64,000 bases of DNA from Litoditis marina (GCA_964036275.1 OZ038440.1:2418001-2482000); one strand, 5' to 3'; shown: positions 35,601 through 47,731, counted from the stretch's first letter. Program-made: numbers and translations. Notes: a model not told the origin generated them from the letters alone.

Positions 35601-38600
35601 AATCATCCTCTGCGTCCCTGACAGTATGCAAAAAATTAGTGAATTTTTGAAAACAGAGCTTTGAATTGGACATTCTAGTAAGAAAAGACCATCTATCGAA
35701 TTGTCTCAGTTCGATCTTTCATTTGAAAATTCAGTGCAGCCCCCCTTTAAAACCAGTCAATTTTTACCATCACTTTGGTCAAGAAACCAGCCAGGCCAAC
35801 TTTATTGTTATTCAAATCCACCCGTTACTATCATTAAAGGGATTGGAGAGCAACTTAGGCAGCCAGTTGTATTCAGGGTTACCAGGAAAAAGTCAGAATC
35901 AGAAAATACAGTCAAGTTCTTTATAGACATAGATGACTTCACGTGATATTCGCCGCGCGACACGGAAGCAGCTTTCGAACATTCGAGGTGGGTTTGCAGT
36001 CTCCTTGTTTACCTGGTTTTGCGGCTTTTTCGCAGATGTAGCGCTGTGAAGGCGTGGTACAAGGGCAATCATTCCAAATTCCAGTTTTCCCACCATAACT
36101 CGGTACACGGTACAAGGGATCGGGACAGAACTAAAATAGATTACAAAGCTAAAATGAAATGAAACGTTATCCTATTCCTTTTTTCCCGTTTCATTAGATT
36201 CTGGTAGTATGTGCTACTTGTTGCCAATCAGCAAACAAATTACAAAACTAGTTTGTTGTTCCACTTTCTAAGATTCCAACACTTGTCTGTAGTTCTGTTG
36301 TAGCCGTTTTCCATCGCATTCGAATAACCAAAAAAGTGTCAAGTTGGCCGTGTGGTGTTCCACTAGCTTTTCCGTTCATATGACCTGTTTTCTCCATTGT
36401 ATTCAACAGTTGTATTTTGATAAACAAATGGAAGTTATTTATTCATCTAAATTCACAGAATGTGGCACTTATCAGAGAAAGAGAAAAAAATAGTTTGAAA
36501 TCATTTCCCTGAATAGGAAGTAATACGCCCGGAAAAGAAAGTGTAGCAGTGTAAAAGCTCTCCGAACATTTCTGAATGTGAAACTACATTTCAGCTTACT
36601 TTGGTGCAGATTGTCGTCACACTGCTTGGCTCTCCGGGTGCCCATGCTGAATAATTGAACGGCGATCCGTCCGTCCAGCGATCTTGTACTAGTCCAATCC
36701 AGGGTTGATTCGAGAATGGGTGAATTCCTCCGATTTGTGTGTGAACTGTATTGAAATTTTATTGAATGTTTCGATTTTCTCTTCTGCTGTTCAGTTCTAT
36801 AATAACAAGAACTGAACAGCGGAAGACCGGGAGCGGAAAACTATAACGTATAGATTCGAAACAAATATTTTGATCAATGTTTCAGCCGTGAACGAACTCT
36901 GTGAAAACTGTAAAAAGATTACGTTCTCAGTTTATGAATTAGAGGTTAGAGAAGTGCTATAACAAACCATGGAGGAAGGTGTTTTCTGCCTCAGATGTAA
37001 TTGATGCGAGATGTCCACCCAGCTTCACACATGCTGCCTCGGCTACTGGCTGGGTTACCAGGCCAGTACGGAACTGCTGTAAATGTTTGAAAACGATATT
37101 CATTTTCGTCCAGACGGATTTGAACCTAGTACATGTTTCAATGTGTAAATCATAAAAGTGGACGCGCTCATGTTTGCCCAAACTCAAACTAGCTCCCCCC
37201 CCCCCTACCCACGAACCAAAACCTATTCATTTTTATTTTTTTCCATGATTCTAACACAATCGAGACATTCCAACTGAGCAGTGACATCAGTTTCATTGCA
37301 GACCAATTATTGTATTCATTTGAATTTTACAGTTCGCTAAAGGGATTGGAAAACCGCGAGTTCTCTTACTTCTCTACTAGTATGCTACGCACGTCACAGC
37401 AGTTATCAGTAACCTCTGTGGCAATCATGGCGCTATGTTTGTTGTTTAATTTCATTGTTTTTGGTCAAAATTCGTAAGTATTGGCTTGCCCTGAAATCAA
37501 CCTACAACTAGGGTCGTTCACTCCCGTTGGGCCTTGTATTCAAGGATTTTTATCGACACTGCTCACAAGACCAACATACTCTATAACAGCGATTGTTGAA
37601 TAGCCTCCAGTCGCGGTCGCAACGAATTGGATCTGAAAATTTGTACACGGTCCCCTCTTTTTTCGACCATCTCAATATGAAGTCAGGTTTCTGTAGCTAT
37701 GATCAGAACTGCTGTCTGCGTGATCTAATCTGAACCACTGCTTCCAAAGAGTCCACAGCAGTAAAATGATATAACTGACACAAAGTTACAAAAGTCGGCA
37801 ACTTTCCGGGGTAGAACTCTTGAACGTTGAGTGTGAGCCTAGACGAACGTGTGGAAAGCATTGATATTTGCGAAAAGCAACTATCGTTAAATGTTAAGTT
37901 ATGATTCATGGAACACAATTTTATCTCAAGTACAACAACAAGAGTGTGACGTGTGTAACATACTAACATGATTCTGGTTACAATTAGAAGAAATCTGATA
38001 GTTTATCTGGATTTATACAACTTACTCGCATTGATGGATCGAAGTAGAACCAGGCAAATCTGTAAACAAAACATAGACTGGCAAAGACCATGCTCAAGTT
38101 TCACTTTAACCTGCTCGTGTTCCCAAATCACATTTTCCAAAACACAATTAATACATTGCGGGATTTAGCATTGATATATTAGTGCTAAACAAAATTCTCA
38201 GCTTCTGCGAACACATTCTGCCGATTTCATCCGAGGTAGCTGCGCAAGGCATGCATGTAGTTGCGAAGAAGTTGCGTAGACGTCGCAGTGCTCAACTACC
38301 TTGTACGCACCGCGCAACCACCGCGCCCACTGCGCGGGGCCTGGCAAAAAGGAGCATAACCGCGCAGGCAGTCGGCAACATTTTGTTTGAGTTTGACCAG
38401 TCTTTTTCGGGTTGATCACTATAACCGTGGTTGGACTGTAATGATTCCCTGTATCGTTCCGTTCCGAACCAGAAAAACGTAGCCCTGATTTTCCACTTCG
38501 ACTTCATACTGCACACAAAACTTCCGTTCAGAAGTTTGATTCACTCCTGTTTTCTATAGACCGAACATTTTACTGTTCATGTGTGGTTTCATGTGTTGTT

Positions 38601-38724
38601 GCATGCGAACGGACCCTTCTGAGCGGTCATGGTTTTTCACAAGTGATTGTATTTGATTGATAAAGAAGAGGGAAGCAAATACTGATGTCAAAATTGAAGA
38701 AAAACTCACTACAGTAATCCGCAT
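29633..38724 (-). CDS. Secreted three-domain C-type lectin, complete array copy with EPS motifs
   Basis: Nineteen exons (minus): 38710-38724, 38026-38059, 37580-37632, 36968-37076, 36600-36745, 36013-36130, 35415-35467, 34900-35008, 33749-33894, 33271-33430, 33052-33113, 32436-32558, 32002-32044, 31789-31854, 30910-31002, 30463-30585, 30241-30328, 29989-30050, 29633-29637. Open throughout, 535 aa. Signal peptide MRITVICLVLLRSINA. Lectin domain 1 spans about 22-155 and domain 2 about 163-300; both keep NQPWIGL, W-T-D-G-S-P-F-N and IWNDCPC. Both read APGEPSS where the other copies have EPN, so the sugar-binding triad is changed in both domains. A proline linker (VLPPLPPVSS) leads to a module with CEHAPYMSYF and LTCYIRTDQSCSSIQF, then divergent lectin domain 3 (about 395-525). 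The terminal exon is phase 1 followed at once by TGA. An independent ~740-bp inverted-repeat element lies in the intron at 34029-34766. Confidence 0.85.
34029..34766. mobile_element. Inverted-repeat transposon, ~740 bp, with GC-rich ends
   Basis: The left end TCTCTGAACTCCCTGGGACT...GACGTCGTAGCAGTC is matched in inverted orientation by GACTGCTACGACGTC...CAGGAAGTTCAGAGGA at the right. The interior is AT-rich with several GACGTCTGCTACG-like repeats. It sits between the lectin exons at 34900-35008 and 33749-33894. No open frame for a transposase. Confidence 0.6.
35501..35750. mobile_element. MITE with TTAAAGGGGGGCTGCA ends
   Basis: 250 bp, TTAAAGGGGGGCTGCATTGA at the left and its inverted match (TCAGTGCAGCCCCCCTTTAA) at the right. 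It lies 34 bp upstream of the lectin exon at 35415-35467. Confidence 0.65.
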
Positions 38725-39687
38725 TGCTGGCATGTTACGAATGAAATAAACGCCATGCGGGTTTTTGTAGCAATTTTGTTCCATAAACTTAAAGCGTGAG
38801 AAAAAATAGCAATTTTTATGAAACTTAGGCGTGAGAAAATAGATAAACTCGTGGGCTTGTCAACGTGTCTTTTTGGTGAGGCATGAAATGCAATTGATCG
38901 ATTACAATAATATCGAAATTGAACGGAAAATTATGGAAACATACTAGATTCCTAACTTTTTTTGCTGCGTTGCAAGCACTTTCGCTTCTGGGCAAGTTGA
39001 AATGGCCGAACAGCACAAAAATTTCTCGTTTTTGACATATACAGAAATACAATATGAACAGAGAGCGTCAACAACCGGTTCATTCAGAATCTGGTACATT
39101 CTACTGACATCGTATTCGTTGCCTGCCTAGAAAACAAGTACCAAATCATAAAATGCCAAACTTGGGAACAAAAGCCTCACAACAGGTGAATCCGATGAAT
39201 TCCTAAAACTCGGAACCTTTTTGTTGATGAACAAACAGCGTTCTATGTTCTGTCATAAGTTATAACTTTCCACAAGGTACCTGAATTTCATGCCACTGCA
39301 AATATTGATCTAATTTACACCTTTTTGGTGTTTTTGTGTGTATGAGTATATAGGATTTGTCAAACCGTTGTGGACACCGTACCATCGATTCTGTATGGGA
39401 CGGGGTTTGGCGAGCGGCCAGTTCGTCTGCGTATCATTGATCTACACACTCTCTCAACTGCTGGCAGATAATCAACGACCGCTCGCCCCGCATCGCTCAA
39501 TCAATCGAACCCTCTGCTGTCTTTATGGGGAAAATGGCGACTATAGAACATCAGAAATGTGAGCGATTTTATTAGTTTCTCGCACACTGCAACTCCGCAA
39601 CAAATGTTCTGGTCATTTCGAAATTAATTCGATTATTTGCTGAAAGTCCACAATTCTTTCGAGATATTAACACATTTATTGATATAT

Positions 39688-41002
39688 CTACACAGTGGTG
39701 ATAGGACCTTCGATGGTGTCTTGATGGTAAACCGAGCAATTGTATGTAGGGCCCAGAATCTGAAAGTATCGAACTAGGTAAATGGAAATCAAGAAGAAAG
39801 ATTGAAAAATTTGTACAAATCTGAATTGTAGTTTGATCTGTATGAGCTACAGTGTTCACGTATTATGATCATTACTTTGAGACTCGAACTACAACCAGAT
39901 CTGACCCTACCCTGGTATGAGCGACTATAGGAGGAATGCATGTTGTACGTTCTTCAATCCTGCTGTGTTTTTCTTCAGTTTCATCGCGTTTAAAACGTAA
40001 TCAATAACACAACAACAGACTACAAAAAATGTTTGGTAAATACTAATATAAATAAATACAATAAATGGTGAATACAATAAATGTTTGGTAAATACTGGAC
40101 AACCTTCTTCGATTATCATTCGAATAGACAGAAAAAAACTACAAATGTACCTTGTAGACTCTCTGTCTTTTCTCGACATAGACGTTGTAGTGGAGATACT
40201 TGTAGAAATACGTTTCCAGCACAAATACGAAGCACACCAGGACACAAATCACCTGCAATCAACATCTTGTGGAATATCAGATAATGAATCAAATTTTTTT
40301 TATATCTGCACCGAAAAAGACTAGGTGAAGAAAGAATATTAAGCAGGTGAGAAGTTGGGAAAACAGCGTGTAGTACGGAGTTTGTTTCGCTAGCGGTCAA
40401 AATTCAAACGAGTTACAGCTCCCTTCCCACACAACTAAAAAAAACAGCGTCATCACGTTATACAGACACACATGTACCAGTAACAAAGGTTTGAAAAATG
40501 AAGGATAATTCTCCAAAACAGTTGAACACCTCGGCGTAAAAGTAGTTGTCCGGATACTCCGGAGCGAAGTTTCTGGTAGTTTTCCACGAATGGAGTCAGG
40601 CAAAACGGAACAGTATGAGACAGACAGCCCATATTCCCCACATAATCCGATGAATCAGGTTGGTGATGAAGGCGTTGCACTGAAATTAAAATTTGTCAAC
40701 TTTCTACTTTGAAAGAGTTCCGAAAAAGAAAGAAAAGTTTAGTTAAAAGTTCAAAACAAGTTGATGCTAGACGTTTGTCTTTATTGACACCTATAACGCG
40801 CATCAGTGAGTCCATTGAAAAGTCGTCTAGAGCGACCAGAAACATGAAACGTAAAACTACCAAAAACGATTAAAAAGAAAGAACTTGGAAAAACTCGGTT
40901 GAAAATGTACCTGTTCGGGGTTGCTGAACGATGTGTAAACCTGCGCAATTTTGAGGACCAGCAGAACAATTTTAATCGGCAGAAAGATGACCGGAGTATG
41001 CG
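39688..41002 (-). pseudogene. Truncated pseudogene copy of the His-rich membrane protein gene at 54.8-59.8 kb
   Basis: Four exon equivalents: 40911-41002 (TPVIFLPIKIVLLVLKIAQ), 40530-40679 (CNAFITNLIHRIMWGIWAVC), 40151-40252 (VICVLVCFVFVLETYFYKYL) and 39688-39759 (ILGPTYNCSVYHQDTIEGP, then stop). Each matches an exon of the 54806-59780 gene with the same length and phase, except that the first lacks its 5' 61 bp. In the second exon the paralogue's Trp codon is TGA (40596-40598). No counterpart of the upstream nine exons is found. An AATAAA follows at 39675-39680. Best read as a 3'-half duplication that has lost its promoter and frame. Confidence 0.8.
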
Positions 41003-41411
41003 CTAAAAATTCAATAGTTGATCTTTGACATTAATGCTAAGGCAGTTCAATCTTCATCCAATTTTGGTCCTTCCCTATGAGTTTCAAATTTTTCTGATCA
41101 TTTAGACGATCAGGAGGACCGTGGGAATATTTTGAGTCCGGGGTAGCCTAAAAGTGAGTCTATTTGCGCCGTATCTAGTACGGGTTGGACTTTCAAAACT
41201 TGAATAACTCGAGAACGGCTGAATGATTTTGCCTAATTTTCCATGTAGTTTGCCGGTCTATTACCTTCCGTCTATGGACAAAATTTGGGTCGTAAACTTT
41301 TCTATAAAAATTCGAAAATCTGTTACATACAAACTGTTTCAATTCTTTATGCACATCTTACGCTCGTGTTTGGTTTTACAAGAAAACAAACACTTCGGAT
41401 TAGTATTTCAG

Positions 41412-41539
41412 CAAAAGACAACTATTATCCATCAACTGTAGAAGCGATGAAGAAAGCGTTGAAGAGCAAGAGATATGAGAGCAAGATCAACGAGCACGTG
41501 CGCTGGCTTTGGAACTATGGTCCTCGTGATTTCCAGTGA
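41412..41539 (+). CDS. Orphan plus-strand terminal exon, unknown product
   Basis: After a TATTTCAG acceptor, an open frame (NYYPSTVEAMKKALKSKRYE ... WLWNYGPRDFQ) ends at TGA, which overlaps an AATAAA (41539-41544). Codon choice (AAG, GAG, ATC, CGC) looks coding. No upstream partner exon could be identified, so it may be a gene fragment left by rearrangement. I do not recognise the protein. Confidence 0.35.
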
Positions 41540-42014
41540 ATAAATGATTCCACCCTCATTTCAACTTGTAAATAACAGTTTCATGTCACGTGAATTTTTG
41601 ATTTACATAGTTAAAATCATGTGATCGTATTTGGTGTATTACATTTGAAGATAAAATTAATATCGATAGAGAAACACATTGACAAATACACACATTATTT
41701 ATGCTGAAAATGACGAAACCTAACATAAGTGAAACGTGGTCTCGAGATGAAGATACGTTGATATTGAATCCTTGAATACCCATACAAAACATGGTTTACA
41801 AGAGTAGTAGCAACGCCAGAAATACAGACGGAAAGTACAGAAAATACTATCAAACTAGCAAAACAAACCAGCAGAATAGTCGGAAAGAGGAGATACGCAG
41901 TCGAATAGCGGGAAAATTGAAAAAAAAAGAGAACAAAAAAGAGTTTTGAGTGGTACCTTTCACTGAGTCACTGAGTGTACTTTCTAATAAAACAGTACGC
42001 TAGCAAAGCAATTT

Positions 42015-45000
42015 CTATCGTGTGGAAAAATCTAATACTGGTGCAGTTACCACTCTTTTTTTACATCTGCCAATGAAGAATTCCCGATACGGTCTAGTTC
42101 GAGCCATCAGAACCAGCGCGTTCAGCGAAGAGTGGTTACAGAGCGCCAGAGAAGTCCATTCGCTCATTACTGGAAACAAATAATGAAAATACATACGTAT
42201 TATTTGTTATTGCGCGCAGCGCGAAGCGCTACGTGTGAGTTGTGTTTGGTTTGGCTATTGCGCACCCATTTTAGATTTCAAACCACAAAAGTCTTCGAAT
42301 AGAACGTTTGTTTCAAAATTCAAAAGAAGAGAGAGCTAGTGATCTATTGAATACAACTTGTTTGGAAAAATTCGAGAAATCGGTCGAGTTTGAAAACATT
42401 TATGTTCACGTGTCGTTATGAAATTTTCCGTTGTCCCTCGTCTCGCGTCTCGCGTCTCGGGTCCCATGTCCGCATAGGATTGAAAAACTGATGGAACGAA
42501 TTGGCTGAAAACTGGCACACGTGTTTGAACCGCAAATTCAGCTCGACGTCGAAAGTTTGGGGTTGTTACGTTGGGTCTGGTTCTTGGCGCGGGCGCCAGA
42601 TGACGCCACAAGCTGAAAAACATGTGTTTCCATTACTGAAATGGTTTCAAATTATGCACAGAGGTCCTAATAGTAAATTTCAACTTCTTACCGGAATATG
42701 GTGTCTTGGCTAACATTTGGCGCGTAACGCTGGCGCCCACTGGCGCCAATTGAGAACAACGCCAGCGACGTAGGGTAACGATTGGAATCGTTCACAGAGG
42801 TCAACAGTATAAGTGTAGTTGACAAATACGACTCGGGTACTCACATTTTTTCGATGGTTGGCGCCAAAAGGCATTTTATCCACCAATTGGTGCCAAGATT
42901 GAAAATAAGGTTTCCGAATCAACAAACATTTAGAGTGTTGGCCAGACAGCTGGAGAAAGTGGTAAAAATACAAGTAAAAAAAATGGTAAATTTACCAGTT
43001 TTTTTGGAGATATCGGTAAAAATACAAGTCATATTGTTTCAGAGCCGACTTATTTCAGAGGTCAATTGGCGCCAAAATATTTTGTTAAACCAGGATCACA
43101 ATTTTCGAAAACTCGAAATTTCGTTCAGATATCAGGATGTTTGATAGTCTCCAATTTTCAAAATTCGTTTTTATTATTCTACTCTAGAAGTGATTGTACA
43201 AGTACAACTGGCAACGAAGAGAACAATTCGTGAAAAGTGGGGGACCAGAAAGTGTGTGAGTTCTTTTCGGTTTCACCGTTTTCAGCGAAAAGTGAACAAC
43301 ACGATGTTGTGAATGGGTTCACAACATTCTTAGGTGAAACCACTATGCACTTTCACGTTAAATTAATATTTTTGTAATTGTTTTTTTTTGTGAACCGCTG
43401 TGCAAACATATGTATTGTTCTATTTTTGTAGCACACCCATTCACAACATCGTATTTTTCACTTTTTGCTGGAAACGGTGAAACCGAACAGAACTCACACA
43501 CTTTCTGGTCCCTCACTTTTTACGAATTGTTATTCATTTTAGAGAAAAAGAACGATATTAGCGGTGATACCTTTTTTACTTTCCGTTTTCACACGATCGA
43601 CGTCGGACACAATGAGTGATATGAACAATATGGGAAGAAAAACCGAAATAATTGGGACGCAGGCCTGAAATGATGAGAAAATGTGCACATACCATAATAG
43701 AAACGAATATGATGTCAGAAACCTCAAAACACATAGTATGCAAAACATTGTAAATACTGAACAACAACAAAAACAACAATAAACATCGACCTGCATGATA
43801 AGCGTGTTCATCCAGAATCGATTGCGAGCGTTTGCGTTGGCGTTGGAGACGTCTCCAGAAATATTTTTCATGCTGTGAAACGAGTGGACGATCAGGACGG
43901 TAATGAAACCAACACCCACAGGCTGAAATTAATACTGTCATAGGGTTAGCTCTTCGCAAAGTAAGCTCGAATGGTATTTTCTGCTCTATCTTCTTATGAT
44001 TTTAGTTCTATCCCGTTGCTTTTTGGGATCAAAGTTCTAAGAGAAAAAGGGGCGTGTAAAACGTTAAAACTACAACGCAGCTTTGTTCACACCCTAAAAA
44101 TGCGTAATCTCGAAAAATGTCCGATACACAACTTAACTCAGTACACTATATATTGCAAAGCACAATCAGCTATCGGCTGACTCTTCTTTCGCCAATAATG
44201 GTGGACGAGACTCTTTGTTTGAGTAAGAGTCTGAAATGAGCAACGAGCGGATGAGAGTTTGTTATGTACTTACAACTGCTATACCAACAAAGTAGAAAAT
44301 ATATACTGTGGTTGGACTGAGCTCCACGTCGATGAAAACCACTCCATCTTTGTGAATCATTTCACTCGCATTGGGAAAGAGCTGAAAGTAACCCTATCCA
44401 TTATTGACTCAGTTTACTGTTTGGTCAATTTTTTCGGAATCTCTCCGTAGTTCTGAATGAAATAGAAACTTGATTGCGAGAGTGAACTCTCATCAAAGTT
44501 GAAGAAAGTTGTCCAAGAACGGTTACAACAGACAACAGCTCACAAGAAGTTCGTACTTTCCATCTGGCAGAAACGTTTCTGCTCTGTCACGTTATATTTA
44601 AACTTATATGTGTAACTTCACAAATTCATTAGTATTTCTGGTTAGAACAAATATCTAGTTTCCAACTCACCCTTGGTAGATACTCGTAGGTAATTTCATT
44701 CGGTATCCCTGACTGAATCGCCAATACGTTGAACGGAACTACTATCAAAATTGCTACTAATACCAGAGCCAATCTGAAAATTGGAACAAAACGGTTTTCA
44801 AAGCTTGTTGATAATGAGAAGTGCCTGTTCGTAACCTTTCAAATTTAAAATTTCACTACAGTGTTATCAAATTTCAAGCCTACGGAACATGTAAATTTTT
44901 CTTGTATAGTCTCAATCAGTCGTATTTATAGTCTGCAAAGCTCGAGTGCTAAATATACCTGAACTGAGTATCAGTGAGCTTGAAGTTGGACGTGGGCAGC

Positions 45001-46709
45001 TGTGTAGCTTGATGCCGAAAAATGAAACAATCCATAAGGAAGGTGAAAAACACAGTTGCCATAATGAGTTCAAAAAGCTGGAAACAAAAACGGTTTCTAA
45101 CCGACGCACGAGTTTTTTACACATGAACACGTGATCCAAGATACACATGTGAACGATACTTTTATGTGTTGTTGATATTGTTTCACGTCTTACGTTACGG
45201 TTAAATTTACGGTGGAACGTAAGTTGATAAGAACATGCTCGAAATAAGCGCCAAAGAAAGGATGGTGACAATGAAAACCATAGGAACGATTGTCACGCAG
45301 AATATTGATGGAATTATGATTATAAATCTGGTTTTCCAGTGATTAGCTGTTTTTATTTTGTAGACAAATTTACCATAATGTAGTTTCCCGGAAGTTTCCT
45401 TGCGAAACCAGTGCAAAAGAGCCCAATGTCAGGAACAATGACTGGTGTCATGAATAAAGCGAAGAACACGTCGAAAACGCCAGAACTTATCTATAATCTC
45501 AATATTACTCATAAAATCGGATTAAGATGAAAGAGCTTTCTCCAACATAATCGAAATTTTCGCAATTGGTGAAACTAGAGGCTAGAGCTTTTACACCTGA
45601 TAATGTATAATAATACTGCCATAATCCTGCGCCAAGACGCCATTCTGCGTCTTTTGGTTTAGAGTGTTGAGATACTATCATCTCATTGCTAAAGGGGCTA
45701 AGAGTAACAGAAAAATGCAGGTTTGTATGTTCATTGAAAATTAAGTTGGTGTTTTTTGGTCTTAGGATCAGATCTTATAGAGTGTGCTTTTATGGAATTC
45801 ACTGAACATAAAAGAGCGCATACAAGCTACACAGCAACAATTTAAACATTTTCCCTTTTTATTGTTTTCTAACGCACGTTAGTTGTTTTCTCTGAAGTAG
45901 TAGTCGAGCGTTTTATGGTCGGAAGTATACCTGCAGCCCAAGTAGATACCGTTTGTAAACTGCCATAGCCTCGGTACTCTTCTTCAATATGACGAATACC
46001 ATTATGAGATTGATAACAACAGTGAAGTAGCCGGAAATCTGTTGGTGAGATTGTTGATTGAACTTTCAAGCGAAAAAAAAATTTCACAGCGGTTGCATGT
46101 TGCGCGTCTCGTTTATACTACTGTTTAGTGGTCTGCAAAAGATTTCACCGGGAAATGTTGATAATGATTTGGATGCTTGCATAAATGGAAATTTCCTAGT
46201 TAACTATTCAGGAGAGTGGCGCATTAATATACATTAACAAACTTTGATTTGAGCTCGGAGATTCGAATAACTCTCATAGTTCTGTTTCTAGACTAAACAG
46301 TAGGGTCCGTCCAACAATTACCTTCATCAGAAGACTAAAGAACACTTTTACGAATATTTAAATACATTCATTATCGGAAAGTAACACATTTATATCATGT
46401 CTGTTCTCAGATTGAACAATAATATCCAAATGCTCACCAACCTACACTAGAAGTAAATTGAATAGAAGCATAGTTACGTAAAGTTAGCATTCTGTTGAGG
46501 CATCGTGCACTTCGTCAATGCACGTTTTTGAGTACTTCTGTCTATAAAAAAGTTTCACGTGACTGTGCAATTGACTAACAGCATACCTTCATCAAAAGAG
46601 AGACCGTGGGATGCGGCTCCAGGTCGAACACTTTTGTGCTGACCCATATTCCACTGATGTCGATTGCGTCCTCTATCGAGGCGGTTGTTGATTCGTTCAA
46701 AAAAGACAT
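42015..46709 (-). CDS. Seven-transmembrane chemoreceptor, nematode Str superfamily (sri/srh-like)
   Basis: Nine exons (minus): 46587-46709, 45931-46038, 45374-45490, 44959-45077, 44671-44773, 44274-44381, 43791-43922, 43571-43664, 42015-42169; all phases agree, 352 aa. TM1 GYFTVVINLIMVFVILKK (about 44-60), TM2 FDVFFALFMTPVIVPDIGLF (about 82-101), TM3 LFELIMATVFFTFLMDCFIF followed by RHQA (about 117-140), TM4 LALVLVAILIVVPFNVL (about 157), TM5 across the exon 6/7 joint, TM6 ACVPIISVFLPILFISLIV (about 271), TM7 SLNALVLMARTRPYREFF with the PYR motif (about 316-333). The length, the RHQ after TM3 and the PYR after TM7 fit classes sri/srh; the exact class is an inference. It probably acts in the cilia of sensory neurons. 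The last intron (1.4 kb) carries a TTGGCGCC-rich repeat and a foldback element. Exon 7 has an unusual GTCGATG donor. Confidence 0.82.
42200..43180 (-). repeat. TTGGCGCC-rich repeat element, minus orientation
   Basis: Contains many TTGGCGCC/TGGCGCCA palindromes and a stretch (GCGCAGCGCGAAGCGCTACG ... CAAACCACAAAAGTC) that is the inverted copy of the right ends of the elements at 49900-51160 and 53140-54080. Lies in the last intron of the chemoreceptor gene. Confidence 0.6.
43221..43531. mobile_element. Foldback MITE with ~105-bp inverted arms
   Basis: The left arm AACAATTCGTGAAAAGTGGG...GATGTTGTGAATGGG and right arm are inverted copies with few mismatches. A partial relative is at 49497-49780. 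Lies in the chemoreceptor's last intron, 40 bp from exon 8. Confidence 0.7.
46440..46586. repeat. Short dispersed repeat (GCACTTTGTCAATGCACG... type)
   Basis: The block AGAAGTAAATTGAATAG...CACGTAAA...CATCGTGCACTT...CACGTGACTGTGCAATTGACT recurs at 51515-51645, 52005-52140, 25430-25565 and 63010-63190. The ends are weakly inverted. It lies in the first intron of the chemoreceptor gene, touching the donor. Confidence 0.55.
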
Positions 46710-47084
46710 ACTGTAATAACTGCGAAATATTATTCAAAAAACGTCCAGGGTGAAACAAAACCGATCAAGTATCTATTCAGCGTGCTGGAAGAAGTATAGT
46801 CTATGCAAGTAATAACAATTCAAAAGTGAAATTGCACTCTTGATAGGCCTGGGGAACTGTGTACATTATAACATGAGCTGATTAAAAATGCACCGATAAC
46901 CACCCACTTAAGCTCTTAGATGGTGATTATAATAAATTGACCAGGTTCATTAGAATCATTGAAAGGCTGCAGACTGGACACGGGTATAATTTCAGGATAA
47001 TTCTCAGTAATTAAACCACTCATTTCATCTATTTTCGGTCTTTTTGTTTAACAGCATTAAAAAAGGTGGGCGAAAAATTTAACT

Positions 47085-47146
47085 TTCAGAGTTACCGATA
47101 TGGCGGTGAATGTAACTTCAAATATGTCAGTTATTCGTCGAGTGTG
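47085..47146 (+). repeat. Direct repeat, copy 1
   Basis: GAGTTACCGATATGGCGGTG...CAGTTATTCGTC, about 60 bp, repeated at 47930-47984 with one or two differences. The sequence between holds a MITE at 47608-47731. Confidence 0.55.
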
Positions 47147-47607
47147 TAGGTTTCAACTGTACTAACTGTAATTTAGCGTCAACCATTGATAATTATAATG
47201 AAGGAAAACATCAAAGTTTAAATTTCCATGTTGGAAAGTTCAAACTCCAACTTCCAAACTTGTTTTCACTGAGAAGGAGAGAAACACCTGACATTCATCA
47301 TTGAAACTTACACAAAACTTAAGGCATGTCTTTCAGCTAACTAAGGCATAAATCATACTGCACATACTGTCTCAGTTTACTCTTCACCATTCATTTTTCC
47401 TTTTTTTTTCTTCGGACGTAAATGATAGCAGTTCCATCTCGCGCAAGAAGTGGTGTGCTGCCCTTCTGCTGCTGCAAACTCATAATGTTCTCCATCAACC
47501 ATAAATTACTGCAATTACACTTAGAAGTGCTAAGAGAAAGCTGTGCTTTTTTAATTCGAGTCCAAAAAGCTCGTTATATGTACGGTATGGAAATTGATCA
47601 ATTTCCG

Positions 47608-47731
47608 TTAAAGAAGGACGATTATGTGGACCAATCCCGTGACATCAGTCCTTTAAACTGAAATTGAAAAATATATTGCGGTTTGAAGGACTGAAGCGTT
47701 GCGATTGGACCACATAATCGTCCTTGTTTAA
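47608..47731. mobile_element. Small palindromic MITE (GGACGATTATGTGG ends)
   Basis: Left arm AAGGACGATTATGTGGACCA, right arm TGGACCACATAATCGTCCTT, with inner inverted CAGTCCTTTAAAC / GTTTGAAGGACTG. A second copy is at 54951-55075. Confidence 0.65.

Noticed and set aside
39338..39562. 74-codon plus-strand frame
   Set aside because: No recognisable motif, no acceptor or polyadenylation context, and in a repeat-like flank.
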